Shown here in pieces: positions 23,757 through 39,709 of a stretch of 64,000 nucleotides of DNA (the first letter of the stretch is position 1; each line of letters starts with the position of its first letter). The notes under the pieces were generated by a model. The model was not told the DNA's origin, did no database searches, and saw only the letters and a list, made by a program, of their open reading frames with translations. The translations under genes were made by a program, and so were the position numbers. This DNA is from Tetmemena sp. SeJ-2015. Lineage: Eukaryota > Ciliophora > Spirotrichea > Sporadotrichida > Oxytrichidae. The stretch is taken from the NCBI GenBank assembly GCA_027382625.1, contig JAJKFJ010021607.1, positions 1-64,000 on the forward strand, written 5' to 3'.

Positions 23757-26700
23757 ATGTTGTTCAAGAATAGAAAACTTCAGAAGGCACTAGCTGATAA
23801 AGTCGATCCAGCTTTCAGGTTAAACCCTCCACCCTAGAATGATGGACTTCTACAATACTCCTCAATAAAGACAGGTGGATTTGCAGGAGGATTCTGCGAT
23901 TTAAGAATTGACCTTGATAACACTGGCATGAATGGAGGTTAGACTAATTTGATAAATGGATTAAACACTCTGAACACAATGAGCGCAGGAGGGAGGGGAG
24001 ATGTGAGTGACACTCTCCAAACTCTATCTCTCTTTACTAACCACATGGACAGTGAGTTACATGCAATCATGGGCTCTTCACTTGCAGCTATCCCCTCTAT
24101 AGCTTAGAACACCGCTCCAAACCCTAATGCAACCAGACATTTTACTCGAGACTCAGTGACGAAAGAAGCAACGACAGCTCAGGTCTGCTTGGTCTTGGCC
24201 CTCAAATGGAAAAGATAAGCAAGGTGATTGACATGAAGATGCAGCAAGGAAGAGAGGATATCAACCCCTCCAAAAAGCGAGGGAGACCCAAAGGAACTTC
24301 TGGCAAAGATCTAGATTAAAGGGCGTCGGAACTGCAAATGAAGCTCAACGACTAAATTGAAAACTACATACCTCAGAATCCTGCAGTCATGAGAGACAAC
24401 TTCGAACCAGTATCAACAAAGTCAAAGAGAGGCAGAAAGCCAAGGGCAACTATGTACCAAGATACAAGCCAGAACCCAATTAACCAAGATGAAGACCTTG
24501 ACTAGAAGTTTGAAGCTCTTTAAGAGAAGCTTGGCGTCTCTGATAAAGGCAAACCTAAAACTTTGACATTGAATAAAGAAGGAGAAGTGCCGAGGCTGAA
24601 TTTGAAGATGTTCAAAAAAGATGAGGAATAAGGAGAAGATTCAGAAGAAGATGAGAATACTAAGAAGATCGCGAGCATTTAGAAATCTCTTGCTGGATAG
24701 AGTAGAACTTTGAAGCAGTATTAGAAGAATTCAGATCACATTTTAAATCAGAACTTTGATAATCAGAACGAGGATGTTTTAATGAGTGATGAAGACAAGC
24801 CAATGAAGCAATAGGCCTCCAAGCTCTCCACAGAAAGTATCATCACTCAGAGATACTTAGCTGAGAATATGCTTGTCAAAGATAGCTATTCCCAATTTGA
24901 AACTACCTTCCCCAAAGACCACTTGAATTTAAGTCTGAGAGAGCGACTCAATCTGAACAAGGCTTACAAGGAGGAGGAATAAAATTCAAAAAATTAATCC
25001 AAGCTTCAAATTAATTTGAAAGATAAGCAATTCAGCCTCGATCGAAATGCTTTGCTGCCAGATGGTGATAGCCCAACTATGAATGAAATGGATGAACTGG
25101 AAGATGATTTGTTAATGCTGGGGACTTAAGAGGATATGGATTGCTAAATGACTTAAAACTCTTCGATTCAAACTTTGACTATCGAAGAATAGCTGAAGAA
25201 GATCTCTGGAGGCAGTAATGCTCTAGGTAATGGTTTTTCCTATGGAGGAAATAAATCTGTGGGCAAGGGACTGAATAGTTCTATGGGAGATGGCTCTAAG
25301 ATTCCAATGCTTAAATTGAACGGTATTAAGGACAATTAGTTGAGTGATAGTTGGAATAACCAGTAAAAGTTTATGAATGTAGCCAATCTCAAAAGAAAGA
25401 GAGGCTAGTAAGATCAGCCCTTATAAAATTCTTCAGTTATCTCTAATCCGAGAAAGTTAGGCTCTACTTTCAGTCTGCCTTTCAACCCAGATTTTGAATT
25501 TGAAAACACTGAAGGTGGCCCCAATAAAAGAATCAACAATTAGAAGTAGCTTTTAAAGAATCCTTCTCTCAGAGTCATCCCAATTAAGAGAGTGCAAGAC
25601 TTAGACTAGATTGACATAAAGTCCATTTTAAAGCAGATAAAGCAAGAGTAGAACTCCACGAAGAATAGACTGAGCAGCTTGACTCAGACACTTAAAAAGA
25701 ATGCTTAGAATGAATCCAGCTCTTCTGGAACTTCAGAGGATGAAGATGTCGAAGGTGGGCCAACTATAAAGAATGAGCACAAAAAGAGAAATGGAGCTAA
25801 GACTAAAAAAGAAGATGATAATTATGAGGATGAGGACTCTGATGCAGGAGGAGATGCTATTGCGACTCGAAAGCAAAAGTACTAGATTTAGTTCTTGGAA
25901 AAGGCAAAAATCATGAGGAATGACTTGAACTACGTGAAGGAGTAGTCAAATACCTTCGTCTACATAGTGAGATAGTTAGTGTAGAGAGTAAACTAATTCC
26001 TGAAATATCAAATGATGCAAATTGAGAAGAACATTCAGAACTCTACAGATCATGATCCTTATCCTAATGTCAAGAGGAGAGAGCAGAAGGAGAATAGAAA
26101 GCGAACGAGGCTTGAGCTAACTAATCTCAATATTCAAGTCCAGCTTTTTAAAGAAGTTCTTGACTAACTACCTCTGAATAAAGTTTATGTGCCAGAGGAA
26201 GATATGTATCTTGATCCCAAAGATGAAAGAGTAGCGCCTATCTTAGCTCCACTGCTGCCTTAATTGAAGTAAGCTAGCTAGGCTGATCTTTGTGGGTTTA
26301 ATGGCTCTTCAAACTAGATCAGTGATTCTATGAAGGGACCTAGATTCTGTTCTAATGACCTCACATTTGAGCAAGTACCTATGGTGCAAACTGCTTTCTG
26401 GCTGCAGGATGAAAAGGCAATACCACTTAAAAATAACCTGTATGCCTTGAAGGGATTCACTCTTGATACCTCTGCAATAGTCAGATTCAGGATGAATGTA
26501 GTAGGTCAGATTGAAATGGACACTCTTTGCACAATCAAAACTTACTGCAAGTTTCTGCATCTCCATGAGAATAGAGTGATAGCTGATAACTAAGTGTATG
26601 AATATCCTGATGGGGATCTAATTCAGCAGTTCAAAAGGGACAAAGACAAGCTTTGTCAAGCTTATGGACTTGACCCAAGAATTCTTCTGTTGGCAGCAAG

Positions 26701-27388
26701 GAATCAAGAGTTTTCTATATACATTTGGAATGGAGAAAAGTACGATCACAATCATACCGTGAAGTTTTGCTAGAAGTTCTATACTGGTGATATTCTCTAG
26801 CTTTAAAAGAGTATGTATGACCCTGGTATCTGCATGTATTACATATTCCAAAAGCAAGTAATTCGATTCACTCTCTAAAGCATAGATACTCTGCATGACG
26901 CTAATTTAGAGGAAGTGGCTCACTCAGATAGAAGGGCTTTCAAGTATTACATCGAACTGGGTCCTGACCTCTTACTCGCTAATGAGAGCTAGTTCTGCTA
27001 TATTCTAAATACGAAGAGTAAGGAGACTTTACATAAATTTGAGCACCCGATAACTCCTCGCCACTTCATGTACCCTCAGAACTTTTGTCTTCGCAACTTC
27101 CCCTTCCTGCTTTGCAAGAGTGGCTCTGACCTTAAGCTTATGGATGTTACTAGTAACAAGGAAATAGGAGTAAGATCATGCAGATTTGATTTCAGGGCTG
27201 TTGGTGCTGTTTAGCTGGCAGAGAATTTATACAAACAAAGTAAAGACGATGCTCTCTATGGGATAGGGACAGACTAGTAGTGCATCTCAAGGTGGGAGTA
27301 CTTCCTAATAAAAGACACCAAAGGCTAATTAAGATTCATTAGAATCAAACTGGGGCCCGAAGTAAGGGGCTAGAAAGCGTTTAAATGA
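23757..27388 (+). CDS. Array paralogue 4: AT-hook protein with propeller-like domain (largest member)
   Basis: About 1,210 codons with dozens of in-frame TAA/TAG (Gln) codons. Near residue 175 there is a textbook AT-hook, KKRGRPKGTSG; near 220 a second, degenerate hook, SKRGRKPRAT. AT-hooks bind the minor groove of AT-rich DNA, so chromatin association is expected. The middle is acidic and Ser-rich with coiled-coil-like stretches (about 700-830). The family motif CKFLHLHENRVIADNQVY lies near residue 940, then ...ILLLAARNQEFSIYIWNGEKYD, and the propeller-like part runs to the C-terminus at TGA 27386-27388. Only one frame change is needed, at about 24120-24170. The 3.2-kb frame after it is unbroken, the best preserved in the array. 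No intron or IES. Confidence 0.8.
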
Positions 27389-27562
27389 CATATAAATTAA
27401 GATAATATTGCTCTAAGAATTACAACCTTCAACTTCAATAGTTATTAATTTATTTAATAAAATGATTATCATATATAATTGCAAATATTTAATTATTATT
27501 TATTGTTTTAATAAATTAAATATATTTATTTAATTTATTTATTTTTAATTAATTTAAATTAA

Positions 27563-29093
<1,531 letters not shown>

Positions 29094-29372
29094 ATGCGGA
29101 AATACTCGCAACTCAGTCCTGCTGCTCATATTCAATAGTTTGAAAATAAATTGTAAAGTCAATTTTAAGGGTTGGGGTTTGAATATTTTATCATTTACAT
29201 TCATATATAACTAATTCAAGTCCGGGAGGACCTTCATAATTGTTATTGCTAAAACTAATCTTAAACTTATTTCTTATTTCCTTTATTAATTTTAATGAGA
29301 ATTTATTTAGGTGTTTGATTTTGACAATATTGATAGGTTGCACGAGCCAGCATCTACATTTATAGGATTAGA

Positions 29373-31159
29373 ATGAACTAAAACCAAGGATTTTAAAACT
29401 GCCCGAGCATTCAGGCAACTCACTTCCAATAGTCTCCCTCTATTGATAGACTACAACCCCATTAGAATTTTCAGCTATAGAGAAACAACACTTTACAAAG
29501 CTAGTAACAAAAATACCCCTCTACAATCTTACCAATCTCCTAAGGAACCTTATATCATCCCTAGCAAGCTACACTCCCTCATTCCTTTTTATCTAAGAAT
29601 TCAGAACAGACAGGTATTCCTCTTTAAAATCGTTAGCCATCAGAAGAAATGACTTGGTCGTTGAACGAACAACTTAATTCCAGGATCTAGAATCACAACT
29701 AATAATTGACAACTGCGTAATAACTCTATTCTAAACTGCCTCATTTGTAGTTAAATACAAGCCATCAAGGAAATAATATCCCGTACTAAGTAAATCCACC
29801 ACATCAAATCTAGATACCAGCAATTAAAAGAAAAGCTTGTAGAAGGGCCATACCTAGTACTTAAGGAGGCTAAGTCAAGCATTCTTCAAGAAGGAAAGCT
29901 TCTTCCAGAGGAAAGCCAGTGAGGCTGTTCGATCTCTAGGCAACTACCAACTACAACTTCTAGCCGATACCATTTAATCCTAACAACTAATTTGAGCTTA
30001 AATAAACTACACCGCTAGGTTAGCCTCCAGTTCTTATGAACTTCTCTGAGTCTTTCTAAAATAATTTGCCATCTAGGAATTTATAGCCGTAGTAAGTAAA
30101 GCTAATTTAGAGTTAAAGGATCCAACCTCACACCATGCTTAGGCTGTAATCACTACTCCTATTTAAGAGTAACCTAAAAAATAAAAGCCAAGATAAGAAA
30201 ACTCTGCAATCTCAGAGGACTCTGCTATAGTTTGGAAAGAAGAGACAAAGAAATAAGTAGATAAAACTGCCCTTCCAAAGGCAATTATAAAGCAAGAGAA
30301 TTAAATTGGTCAATCTAGAGAAGAAGTTTAGCCCCAGAAAGATAACATAAACCTGAACTTTACAATTGACTCTTTGATAAATTAGTAAACTCAGTTTGAT
30401 ATTCAAAAACTAAGCAATGAAAAGAACTATAGTTAGCTTAATCCGAGTACGGACAAAACTAAGGTGATTAATACAAAATTGAACAAGGAGTTGGATGCTC
30501 TTTTCAATTACCATACAGTTTCCACTTCATCAAGCATTCAAAACTACCCTCTTGACTTTCCTAATTCGAATCAATAGATGAGTTCTATAAAGCGTAGACA
30601 ATAGAAACAAGGTAATAAGCAGACTATTTATCAAGTCCCAACCATTTAGCTTTCTCATGCTGATTAAAATTAGAACACTCAAATTTAAATACAGTAGCAT
30701 GAAGCTACAAATTGCACAAGATAACCGAAGACTCTAGATCAACTCATTGAAGAAAGAGGACAAATTATGTTGAAAGAAAATGACAAGCACCTATAAAATG
30801 AGTATTTTAACTTTGAGTTTCAAAATAACGAGGCATATTAATTATGGGTGAATAATGTTGCTACTCCTGAACACATTAACATTTTAGAAGGGATACAAAA
30901 AGTCAAAATGCTAAATTAATAGTATAAATTGGAATAAAACTTCGATAGTCTAATTAAACATATTCCCGACTAAGCTATATAGTAAAATAGTTATAATTAA
31001 AATTAATTCTTCGTAATTGAGGAGGCCTTACCAAATTGCTTCTTCTCATTATAATTTACAAGGCCTTCTTTGAATGAGAACTTTTTCTTTCTTAATTCAG
31101 TTTTTAAGTCCTTGAAAATGTAATTTCTATAATGCTAGACTATGGTTGCGTCATTATGA
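29373..31159 (+). CDS. Truncated array relative (N-terminal type region only)
   Basis: About 595 codons, ATG 29373 to TGA 31157-31159, with a -1 frame change at about 30046-30110. The first 230 residues are Gln/Asn/Pro-rich and the rest is Lys/Glu/Gln-rich with helical segments. The sequence stops just after ...ALPNCFFSLQFTRPSL, about where other members begin the C-terminal domain. A further open stretch follows the TGA in frame, so this may be a member truncated by a nonsense change. AT-hooks were not seen. Function unknown. Confidence 0.55.
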
Positions 31160-31360
31160 TTAAATTTAGCGATACAAAAATATGCTGCTGATTACTGTGT
31201 ATGTTTATGACACCTAATTCATCTAACTTAGAGACCTCTGATTAAAAATATTTACAGTCAATAAAATGTTTTTGACTGTTGGAATAGAATAAGAAGAGAG
31301 AGGGTAATTTGTTTAATTCCCCTATATATTTATATATAGTAAAATGAGATTGAATAGCCA

Positions 31361-33961
31361 ATGCAAGATAAGTAATTAGAGGAAGAGAATGAATTTGATA
31401 ACTAAGCAGAAGAAATAAACTAACTGTTTAGAGTGAGCCAGAGTCATGATGAAATCTAAAATAAACCTAAACTATAGTTTGAGGAGGAGGAAGAAGAACT
31501 AGATGAAGAAGATGAAGAGATGCCTCTTTCAGAGTATCTAAGGAAGAAGTAAACAGCTAAGAACAGAGTATATTAAAAACCTTTAAGCCAAGAAGTCAAG
31601 ACTAAGAATTCTCTCTTATAGTAGGAGGATTTGGAGCAACAGGATTAGCAAATGGAAGATGAGAACCATAGCCATCTCGAGCAAGAGGGCATAAACTAAG
31701 AGTATCCTCAAATTAAAGAAGAGGAAGAAGAAAATTAAGCTAAGGAGTCTATTTAAAATAAAGCGAAGGAAGTTATCATATCGTAGCCAAGCCAATAGCC
31801 AGCCACTCATACAAATAAAAGGCTAATAGGAGATAAGATTTAGTCTCAAAATTCATTATAAAATCATAATTAACAAAGAAAAATTGAACCAAAACTCGTT
31901 GAAAGCTCTTTCTAAGAAACTTTATTGACCTTCAAACTAACAGATTTTTTAAAAAGATTCAGTTATGGAGGATATTGAAATATAGAATCCTGAGTTACAG
32001 GAAGCGAGGTGTTTTAAAGTGCAAATTCATGATGATAATCATTAAATTCTGTTGCAATAAGAATAAGATATGACTTAAGGCAAGGCTAATGATTTATAAT
32101 TAAGCCCAAATAAAAGTTCTCATTAGTTAAACTCACTCAATCAAATACCTCCAACAGAGAGAAATGTATTATAATAAGAACATCCTTCCAAGCAAACGCC
32201 TAAAGATAGGATAAATTAAAACTCAACACCTTAAATCAAACACGAGAGTACAGCTTCGAATATTAAAACCTCATCCACTAAATCAAATATTTCCTTTAAT
32301 TATCATCAACGGCCTCCAAATGCTTGGTAAAATGCATAACCCAATTTTTAGAGAAGTCTACCATCAATTTCTGCTTCAGCCATCCAATAATTTGAGTAAC
32401 TTTAATTTATGATAAAAGCGATTGCTTCTTAAAACCCAGAAGACATAGATAAAAATAAGACTTCCTAATTGGTAAATCTGGCTTCAAAGGTTGTATCTGA
32501 CTCACATAGACTTGTTAGCTTGGCTGAAAAGGTCCTGCCTAAAATTCAGCACATGTGCTAGAACTTTCAGTACTCTACAGGACGCATCATCAAGAACCTT
32601 GATCATAAGCTCCAGATTTTTTAGTAAAAAACAGAGTCTAGAGATTTCAAATAGTCTTCCTGAAACGAGAGTCAGGAGAAGAAACATTCTTCAATCGACG
32701 ATTAGTAAAGCGAGGTTGAAAAATATAAGTTCATCGTTTAATCAAGAACTGATTTAGCTAGGTATATAGACTCATCACTCAATAATTTGCAGCTTATAGA
32801 GTCTGAGCTAAGTTAAAATTTTGACCTGATCTAGCCGATTCTTCAGCTCGAGAGTTAGCAGATAAATTTACAAACAGACTTCAACTTTTATACTGAGGAT
32901 GTGCCAGTTGATAAAGACAAGCATTGCAACTTCATATAGTATGACTGCTTGCTCTAGAAGATATAAGCAGATATAATGGCCTTCAAACGCAAAGATGAAA
33001 ATTATACAGACATAGTACAGTTCAGCCAGACCAGATAATCTAACTCATATGGAGAAGTCAAGTTAAAAATGACTTAAAAGGTCATTTGCACTATAGACAA
33101 AATCCCCAGATTTGTATTTATGCATGGGGATAGAATTATTATAGACAGTGAAATTTACAACCTGCAGCTCATGAATAAAATTTAAGATATTCCCGAAGAG
33201 CTTTAAGATGGGTGCTCTCTCGATGAAAACCACCTTGTCTTTGGGTTTACTCAATACGGTGTAGTGGGAGTGACTAAGTTCGATGGACAGTAGTATATGA
33301 AAATTCAGAGGTATCATCCGACGACAAGCGGAGGTAAGAACCGACATAATAAAGTATGGTTGATGAGGAAAAATACTTTCTGTACTAATACTTAAGAGCC
33401 CGAGGTATTTATGATAGAGTCGAGTGGAATACTGAGGGTCATGAAAGTTAATTTAGCTCAAGTGAAGAGTTCTTCTAACAAGAAACTGCAAGTTAAAGTT
33501 CAAGACTATCAGCCAGTAAACTCTGAAATTGTGATAGTCCAGACTGATCAGGACTTGCAAATTATCAATTACCAAAAAGGTGTAGATCCTTAAAGTTATC
33601 CCAAGTAGGTTTGCCAAGGTCTGGTGATACCCTATTAATTCTCTTAAGGATAGATCCACGCAGTAATAAGGCAGCAGAAGGATAGGTAAAGCTAAGTCAA
33701 TATAAAGGCTGTGAAAACTGAGAGAGAAATTCAACAGAATGATTGCTACGCGGGCTAGCCTTTGATAATGGTAAACTTAGAAGGGCTGGGAAGTTGCCAC
33801 TAGATGAGTGATGACAACACCCTATAAGAAAGTAGTTATTCATGGTGGGATAAATTCAAGATAAAGCCAGTTAAGGGGAATCGGATTAAAGCCAAGACAA
33901 TATTTTGGTGTTCCTAGACGCTGATGGTAAAATCCATATCAAGAGGGTAATTATAGAATGA
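31361..33961 (+). CDS. Array paralogue 5: acidic protein with propeller-like domain, in-frame TGA
   Basis: About 865 codons. The N-terminus is strongly acidic (EEEEEELDEEDEEM type). A +1 change at the T6 run 31946-31951 joins ...FKLTDF to QKDSVMEDIEIQ. An in-frame TGA at 32661-32663 interrupts a region that remains in the same frame on both sides. The family motif is PRFVFMHGDRIIIDSEIY near residue 588, then LVFGFTQYGVVGVTKFDG. A second change at about 33900 leads to ...DNILVFLDADGKIHIKRV and TGA 33959-33961. With two frame changes and a nonsense codon it may be a pseudogene; alternatively these are sequence errors. Confidence 0.6.
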
Positions 33962-34100
33962 AGTCACCAACTAAGAAAATATAAATTATTTATATATTTA
34001 ATAAGATTTATAAATAAAAATAGATTAATTGAATAATCAATTGCATCAAATTCTTTATAAATAATTTTTATGATTAATTTTGTCCACTTTGTTTTTGAAG

Positions 34101-37081
34101 ATGATGATGGAAGATATTTTTGATAACTTTGGGAATCCAGTAACTGTAGTTCCTGCATAGATTTAGTAACAACATTAGAAGCAGAAGCATGACCAACCTT
34201 TCTTAAATGAGTTTTTCAATTAACTGACAAATGAGGCTTTGGAATTTGAATCTGATGATGAAGAAGGTGAAGGGGTGACTATTAAAATAATAATTAGGAT
34301 ATTGAGCAGGAGGAAGATGACGAGGGAAATTTAAGATTACAGATCTTCTTCATCCTCTGGCAAATCATCGTTCCCCTACTATGGGTAGTAAAACAGTAAT
34401 GTAGAAATACAGAGCTATTACGGAGCGGGAATTCCTCCCTCTAATTTTGAGGATATAGCACAGGTTCATTTGCAAAAATTAGCAAAACTACCTAAGGATG
34501 CAGTACTCATGTCTAAATAGGATAGAATTTAATAAGGATTAATTTAGAAGAGACCCAGAGGTCGGCCCCCAAACCCTTTCAATATTAGTAGAAGGAGAAA
34601 AAAAAGAGAGGTTCCTTAGTTAGATGAATTCGGCAATCCAGTTGCTATGAAGAGGAAAAGGGTTCACGCTCCTCCTTATCAATTAGAGAATGGATTTTTA
34701 AAGGATAAACTTGAAAACGATAGTCAACATTCATAGATGCAAGATCACTTAACTTCAAGCTTAGTAGATTTATAAGATATTTATCCGAATACTGGGTTAA
34801 AGATTGTCAAAAAGAGAAGAAGAAAATAAGGGATGTGTTCGAGAACTTTTTTCTCCCAAGTAGTTAGGAATTAGTAATTACAAAATTTGGATGATGAAAA
34901 GTAAGAAGCAGCTATGAGGAGGCCTAAGAAAGGAAAACCAAAATAAGAATAATTTTCAGAGTCTTAAAACCAAGGAATGATGAAATTCAATTCCTTTATT
35001 TCATTTAAATCAGAACACGGAAATGAGGCACCTATGATAGGAACTTAAGGCCTATTTGATAGAGACTCTCAAGAGTCCAAGGATAAATAAGAGTAACTTG
35101 AAAATATGAAAATGAGAACTAAGATGAACTATGAAGAGAAGATTAATTTGAAAAAAGAGTTTAAAGAACCTCCAAAGCTCTGACAACAGCTGATGTTTTT
35201 GAGAGGATTGATACCTCATTCGCAAGGATTGTATAGATTAAGAAGCTTCATAGTCTCTTCAATAAAAAGATTGAAAGCTTTATCTAAAATTCAGAAAAGG
35301 CCTGTAGGCAAATACTAGATGGCCTTGATAGAAAATACAATCAAGTGAATCGATAGATAATCCTAGAGGAAGAAGAAGAAGGTAAGAAAGTTGAAGAGCT
35401 ATAAGAAAGGACTTAGAATGTTGAGGAAGCTATTTAAGAAGAATTATAACCAAAAGCACCTGTGAATTGCTTTTTACAATAGATTAATGATATCAGTTAG
35501 AAGACTAAAGTTCAAGAGTAAACTCTACCTCCAAAGTAGAAATTTAAATAAGAGCCTCTCATAAATAAAGAGTAAATAAGGGAGGAGAAAATAAGGAAAT
35601 AAATTCATGAGCTTGTAACGAGCTACATGCCAGTCATTGACTATGTTGATGAAATTAGTGCTTACTTATAAGATGACCTAGAGAAATTTTCGAAATAACC
35701 CATTAGAGATTTTCAAATTCAAATTGAAACTAGCTTTGCTTTAGTGGAACACGAAGTAAAATGTAAAGGATTTGAAAAATAATGCTTTAAACAAGGAGAT
35801 TATTTAAATGGTAGCTCAAAACTATCTAGTTTCATGCAAGGAATATCAAATATCCACTCTTAATCCTCAAATAATCAGGAAACAAATGAGACACCGAGGT
35901 TTGAAAGCTTAGTAGGAGAAATAGGTTTTGATGATAATCTCGAGGGAGGAGTATTTGCATTTAGAACTTAAGACGAAACTTAAATTTTGAAAATTGTGAA
36001 GCAATAATTTACAGATTAGAAAGACCAATACTAAGTGAAATTGATGCAAGTGATAAGAAGTCCTTCAAAGTACTTAATTTTTGACGAGGATAGAATAATT
36101 TGTGATGACCTTGTTTATGAGGCAAACATTGAGGGCTTTTCTAAAAATCTTAGTGTGAGTGAAGAGGATGCTATATGGAAGATTGATGTTAGAAGACAAT
36201 GTGTAGATAATGCGATAAGTGGGATTAGATTACCGAATGGAACTATTCTCTTGGGATTAGATTCTTCTTGCAAATTCATTCAGTACAAGTGGAATCAACA
36301 TAAATAGGAATACGATGTTGTGTTCTCAAGGGGCTATAAGTATGGGAAGCCGGAGTATAATGTGAGAATCATTAAACTCAATAAATTCAGAGACTCTTCA
36401 ATAGTTTGCCTTTGCGGGAGCTCGCTAATTCTAGACTTCCATTTGGATGATTGGATGCTTTAAAAAGAGACCAAGATCAAAGCACTTGTTGGGAAAGTTA
36501 AAATGTTGAACTTCGAACAGATCTCTCTAACTAGAATTATTTGCTTGAGTTTATCTTGTGTTACATTAGTGGACACAACAACCTTGGAGAAGCTAGTTAC
36601 AGTACCTCTTTAAAGTTTCATGGGTGATTATTCTTTCCCTTAACTAGTCATACCAAGCAACTTCAATATAACTCCTGCAAACTAGAAAAGCCTTCTTAAT
36701 AAGTCCCTTAGAAAGAGTGGTAAGGATAGCGGAAGAGCCACTTCGAATCAATCAGATCTCTCAAATGAAAATCAGCTAGCTACTTAATCCTTAATAATAA
36801 AGAGAGAATAAAACGGAGATGAGCCAAGTAATATTGAATAGATGTAACAAAATAAGAATGCTTTTGAGGACGAATAATCGGGTTTCATTCTCGTTCAGAG
36901 TGAAAATCAACTTAAAATAATAGACTTGCTATCAAAATCTCAAGTAGGCGTCTTAAAAGATTTACAAGGGCATAGGATATTAAAATAGATAGAGTCAAAG
37001 ACTTCCAGCAGAGGATGGTCAGTCATTCTCTGCTAAGATAACTTAAACCAACTAAGGGTGTTTAGATTAATCCAAGAATGA
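34101..37081 (+). CDS. Array paralogue 6: AT-hook protein with propeller-like domain
   Basis: About 990 codons from ATG 34101 (two more ATGs follow at once) to TGA 37079-37081. AT-hook KRPRGRPPNPF near residue 150, with several basic patches after it (RRRKKRE, VKKRRRK, RRPKKGKPK). A helical region follows (about 360-550). The family motif SKYLIFDEDRIICDDLVY lies near residue 655, then ILLGLDSSCKFIQYKW. A compensating pair of frame changes (about 34275 and 34330) restores an acidic run, and one more lies at about 35175 (before TGA 35182). The C-terminal 60 residues (FILVQSENQLKIIDLL ...) look like a propeller blade. DNA binding is inferred from the hook. Confidence 0.7.
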
Positions 37082-37243
37082 AAAACATCACCATCACCAT
37101 CATCTCAATAGTATTATTTATTTATAACTAACTTTGAATATAATTACTGAACTTATTTTTTAATCATTTCAATATTTACTTTATTTGATAAATTAGAACA
37201 TTAATTATTGTAACATTTTAGCAATATTATTTGGAATAATCTA

Positions 37244-39580
37244 ATGAGTCAGAATACTTCTTACCTCAGCTGAATTAGATAATAATAAAATCCCTACCCT
37301 TTAAATAAAGGCTCCAATTTTGCATTTGAAGAAAATCACTCCTGAATTTCAAAAGAAGTGAAATAGTAATAATGAAGTTCTCCAGAAGTAAATAATGTCG
37401 AAAGATATAAACAGATGAAGAGTAGTCAGCTATGGTGATAAATAAAATCATCTTGAAAAGGATGTTCAGTAGCTTGAAATCATAGAAGAGCAATCAGAAG
37501 AATCATCTTTGCTAGAATACTGAGCATCAAGAAGTCACTACAGAAAAATAAGTTATGCTAGGGAAGAGGAAAAGAACAGGACCTACCTACCATTAATTGA
37601 GACTGTACCAAGGACTGCCACTACTGCTGATAAAGCCGATAAGAAAGAGACTAAATAACTTAACAAACTTTAAAAGGATCTCTTACAAGTCCAACGTAGC
37701 CGAAATCTCATTTATAAATACCATAATAGCAAAAACTTTGATGAGGATCTTATAAAAGACTAAATTAGGAATCAGTACTTTATAAAGAGAAAGGTAATTG
37801 AGAAACTTTCAAGCAAATTTAGAATAAAATGAAAAAGGAGATTAAAATGACGATGAAACGGATTAAGGTGATAATGAAATTGATGGATTTCAATATAATT
37901 TTTTCCACAATAATCTCAGAAGGCCTGTTATTGCATAATCTTAATACTTAACAATTTCTAGGAGCAGTTTCTCATAGAAATTTATGTGATATATTGAGAG
38001 CATAGAATAAATAATAACAATTTGAAAGATAAAGCAGAATTACTTCCAAAATAATCGAAAGCTCTGAAAACTTAGAGGCTTAGAAATTTATGAAAGAGAT
38101 TAATATTTTCCTAGAGCAAGAAATGTATCTAGAGAGACTATCAAAAAAAATAGCGGGAGATATGCTAATAGCAGTCACATAATTGTAGTAATACGCTTTA
38201 AAAGGGTAGTTAAAATGTTGGAGAAAAAAATATAACGCTTCGAAGAGCTGAAGTTAAGCCCAGATATGGATGATAAAGTATTGGAATAAAAGGAGTATGA
38301 GCTTGATTAATTAATTTAAATGCAGCACATTTAACTATCCTAACAGTGGAAGAAATCCCTGTTCAGCACATCATGCCTGCTGACCTTTACTAATCCTGAT
38401 TACATAAAAATTTAAATCGAGAAAGAAATAGATATCAAGATTTAAAAAAAGACTTATAGTAGCAGCAAATAATTAAGATACTAAAAAATGATAAGCAGCC
38501 TGGGTGATTCCCTATTTTTATTTCAATAAATTGACTCAGAAGTAGTTGATTTAGTATCCATAAATCATTAGAAAAAAGAAATTGAAGTTATTCTCTAACT
38601 TGATGAAGCACCAAAGGTGTCTTTCTTTCATGAAGGGAATATCATCATAGACAAACATTACTTGAGCTTTCTGAACAAATATAAAGTAAAGAAGCTTTTC
38701 AGTAACAAAGATATAAATCTGATAAGCGGATGCAGTCTAGACTCGGAGTACATTTTGCTTGGAACTGATTATAATGGAATGATGCTTCTGTATAAGTATG
38801 ATGGGGTGCAATATGAGTTTATTGACCAAGTGAAACCAGTTCCTCATGCAAAGGCTGAATTAAGGCCTTAAGAAGCTTTACTACTTTAAAGAAATCCATT
38901 TGTTCATGATCACTTTGAAATAGTCTTTATTTAGGCGAATGAAATCATCAGAGTGAGTTAATTCAAGCCTCCTAATGAAATAGTGGGTAGATCTCAAAAG
39001 TTGTTCTTGAATGTGGAATACTTTCAGATACTAAGTAATTCCATAATAGCTGTTTTCTATTAGCTTACCATCTCAATCTGTGACTATAGGCAGCAAAATA
39101 AACTGAGAAGCATAGAGCTAAATGCATATTGTCCATTAGACTATAGACTATAAATTTGCATACCTCCTGCTTTTGATTTAGAGACTTTTGCGATTGCTTG
39201 TTGGACTAATTTATCTACAGGTGAGATAGAGGTTTTAGATATTTTAGACAATGGGTGGGTGGGAAAATCTATTGTAGAAGAATCATTTGACCCAGCTGCA
39301 GATAATTAAAGTAAATCTACTTAATAATAAAGCACTCTTATCACTTTTGATAGAATAGGAAATATCCAAAGAGCGAAAATATATTTAAAACAGTCAGTCA
39401 AATTCGGAAGCATAACTATTTATTTTGCACCAGTTTCAAAACTCTGAGATAGAAGCGTCGAAAACAGAAATCTAAAAAGCTAAGAAAGTTTAAAATCGGA
39501 CAAAAGATTATAAATCAACTGTGCTTTGCTTCGATTCAGAGCAGAGACTTTAAATTGTAGAGTTAATTTTTGAAAACTGA
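37244..39580 (+). pseudogene. Array paralogue 7: heavily disrupted member
   Basis: Continuous similarity to the array family can be followed, but only by changing frame at least five times. The breaks lie soon after ATG 37244 (TGA 37271), near 37370, near 37820, near 37970, near 38260 and near 39445. There is also an in-frame TGA at 37521-37523. The C-terminal domain is well preserved: PKVSFFHEGNIIIDKHYL at about 38605-38660, then YILLGTDYNGMMLLYKYDG, and an end ...LQIVELIFEN with TGA 39578-39580. The density of lesions favours a pseudogene over sequencing error, yet the last 1.2 kb is nearly clean. Confidence 0.6.
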
Positions 39581-39709
39581 TTAAGAATTTCTAAAAATAT
39601 CGTTATCTATTCTTTAATCATTATACCATAAATTTAAATATCTAGCTTATTGTGATTTAGTTATTGAAAGATTTTAATTAAATCTTCATTTAAAAACTAA
39701 TTTAAGACT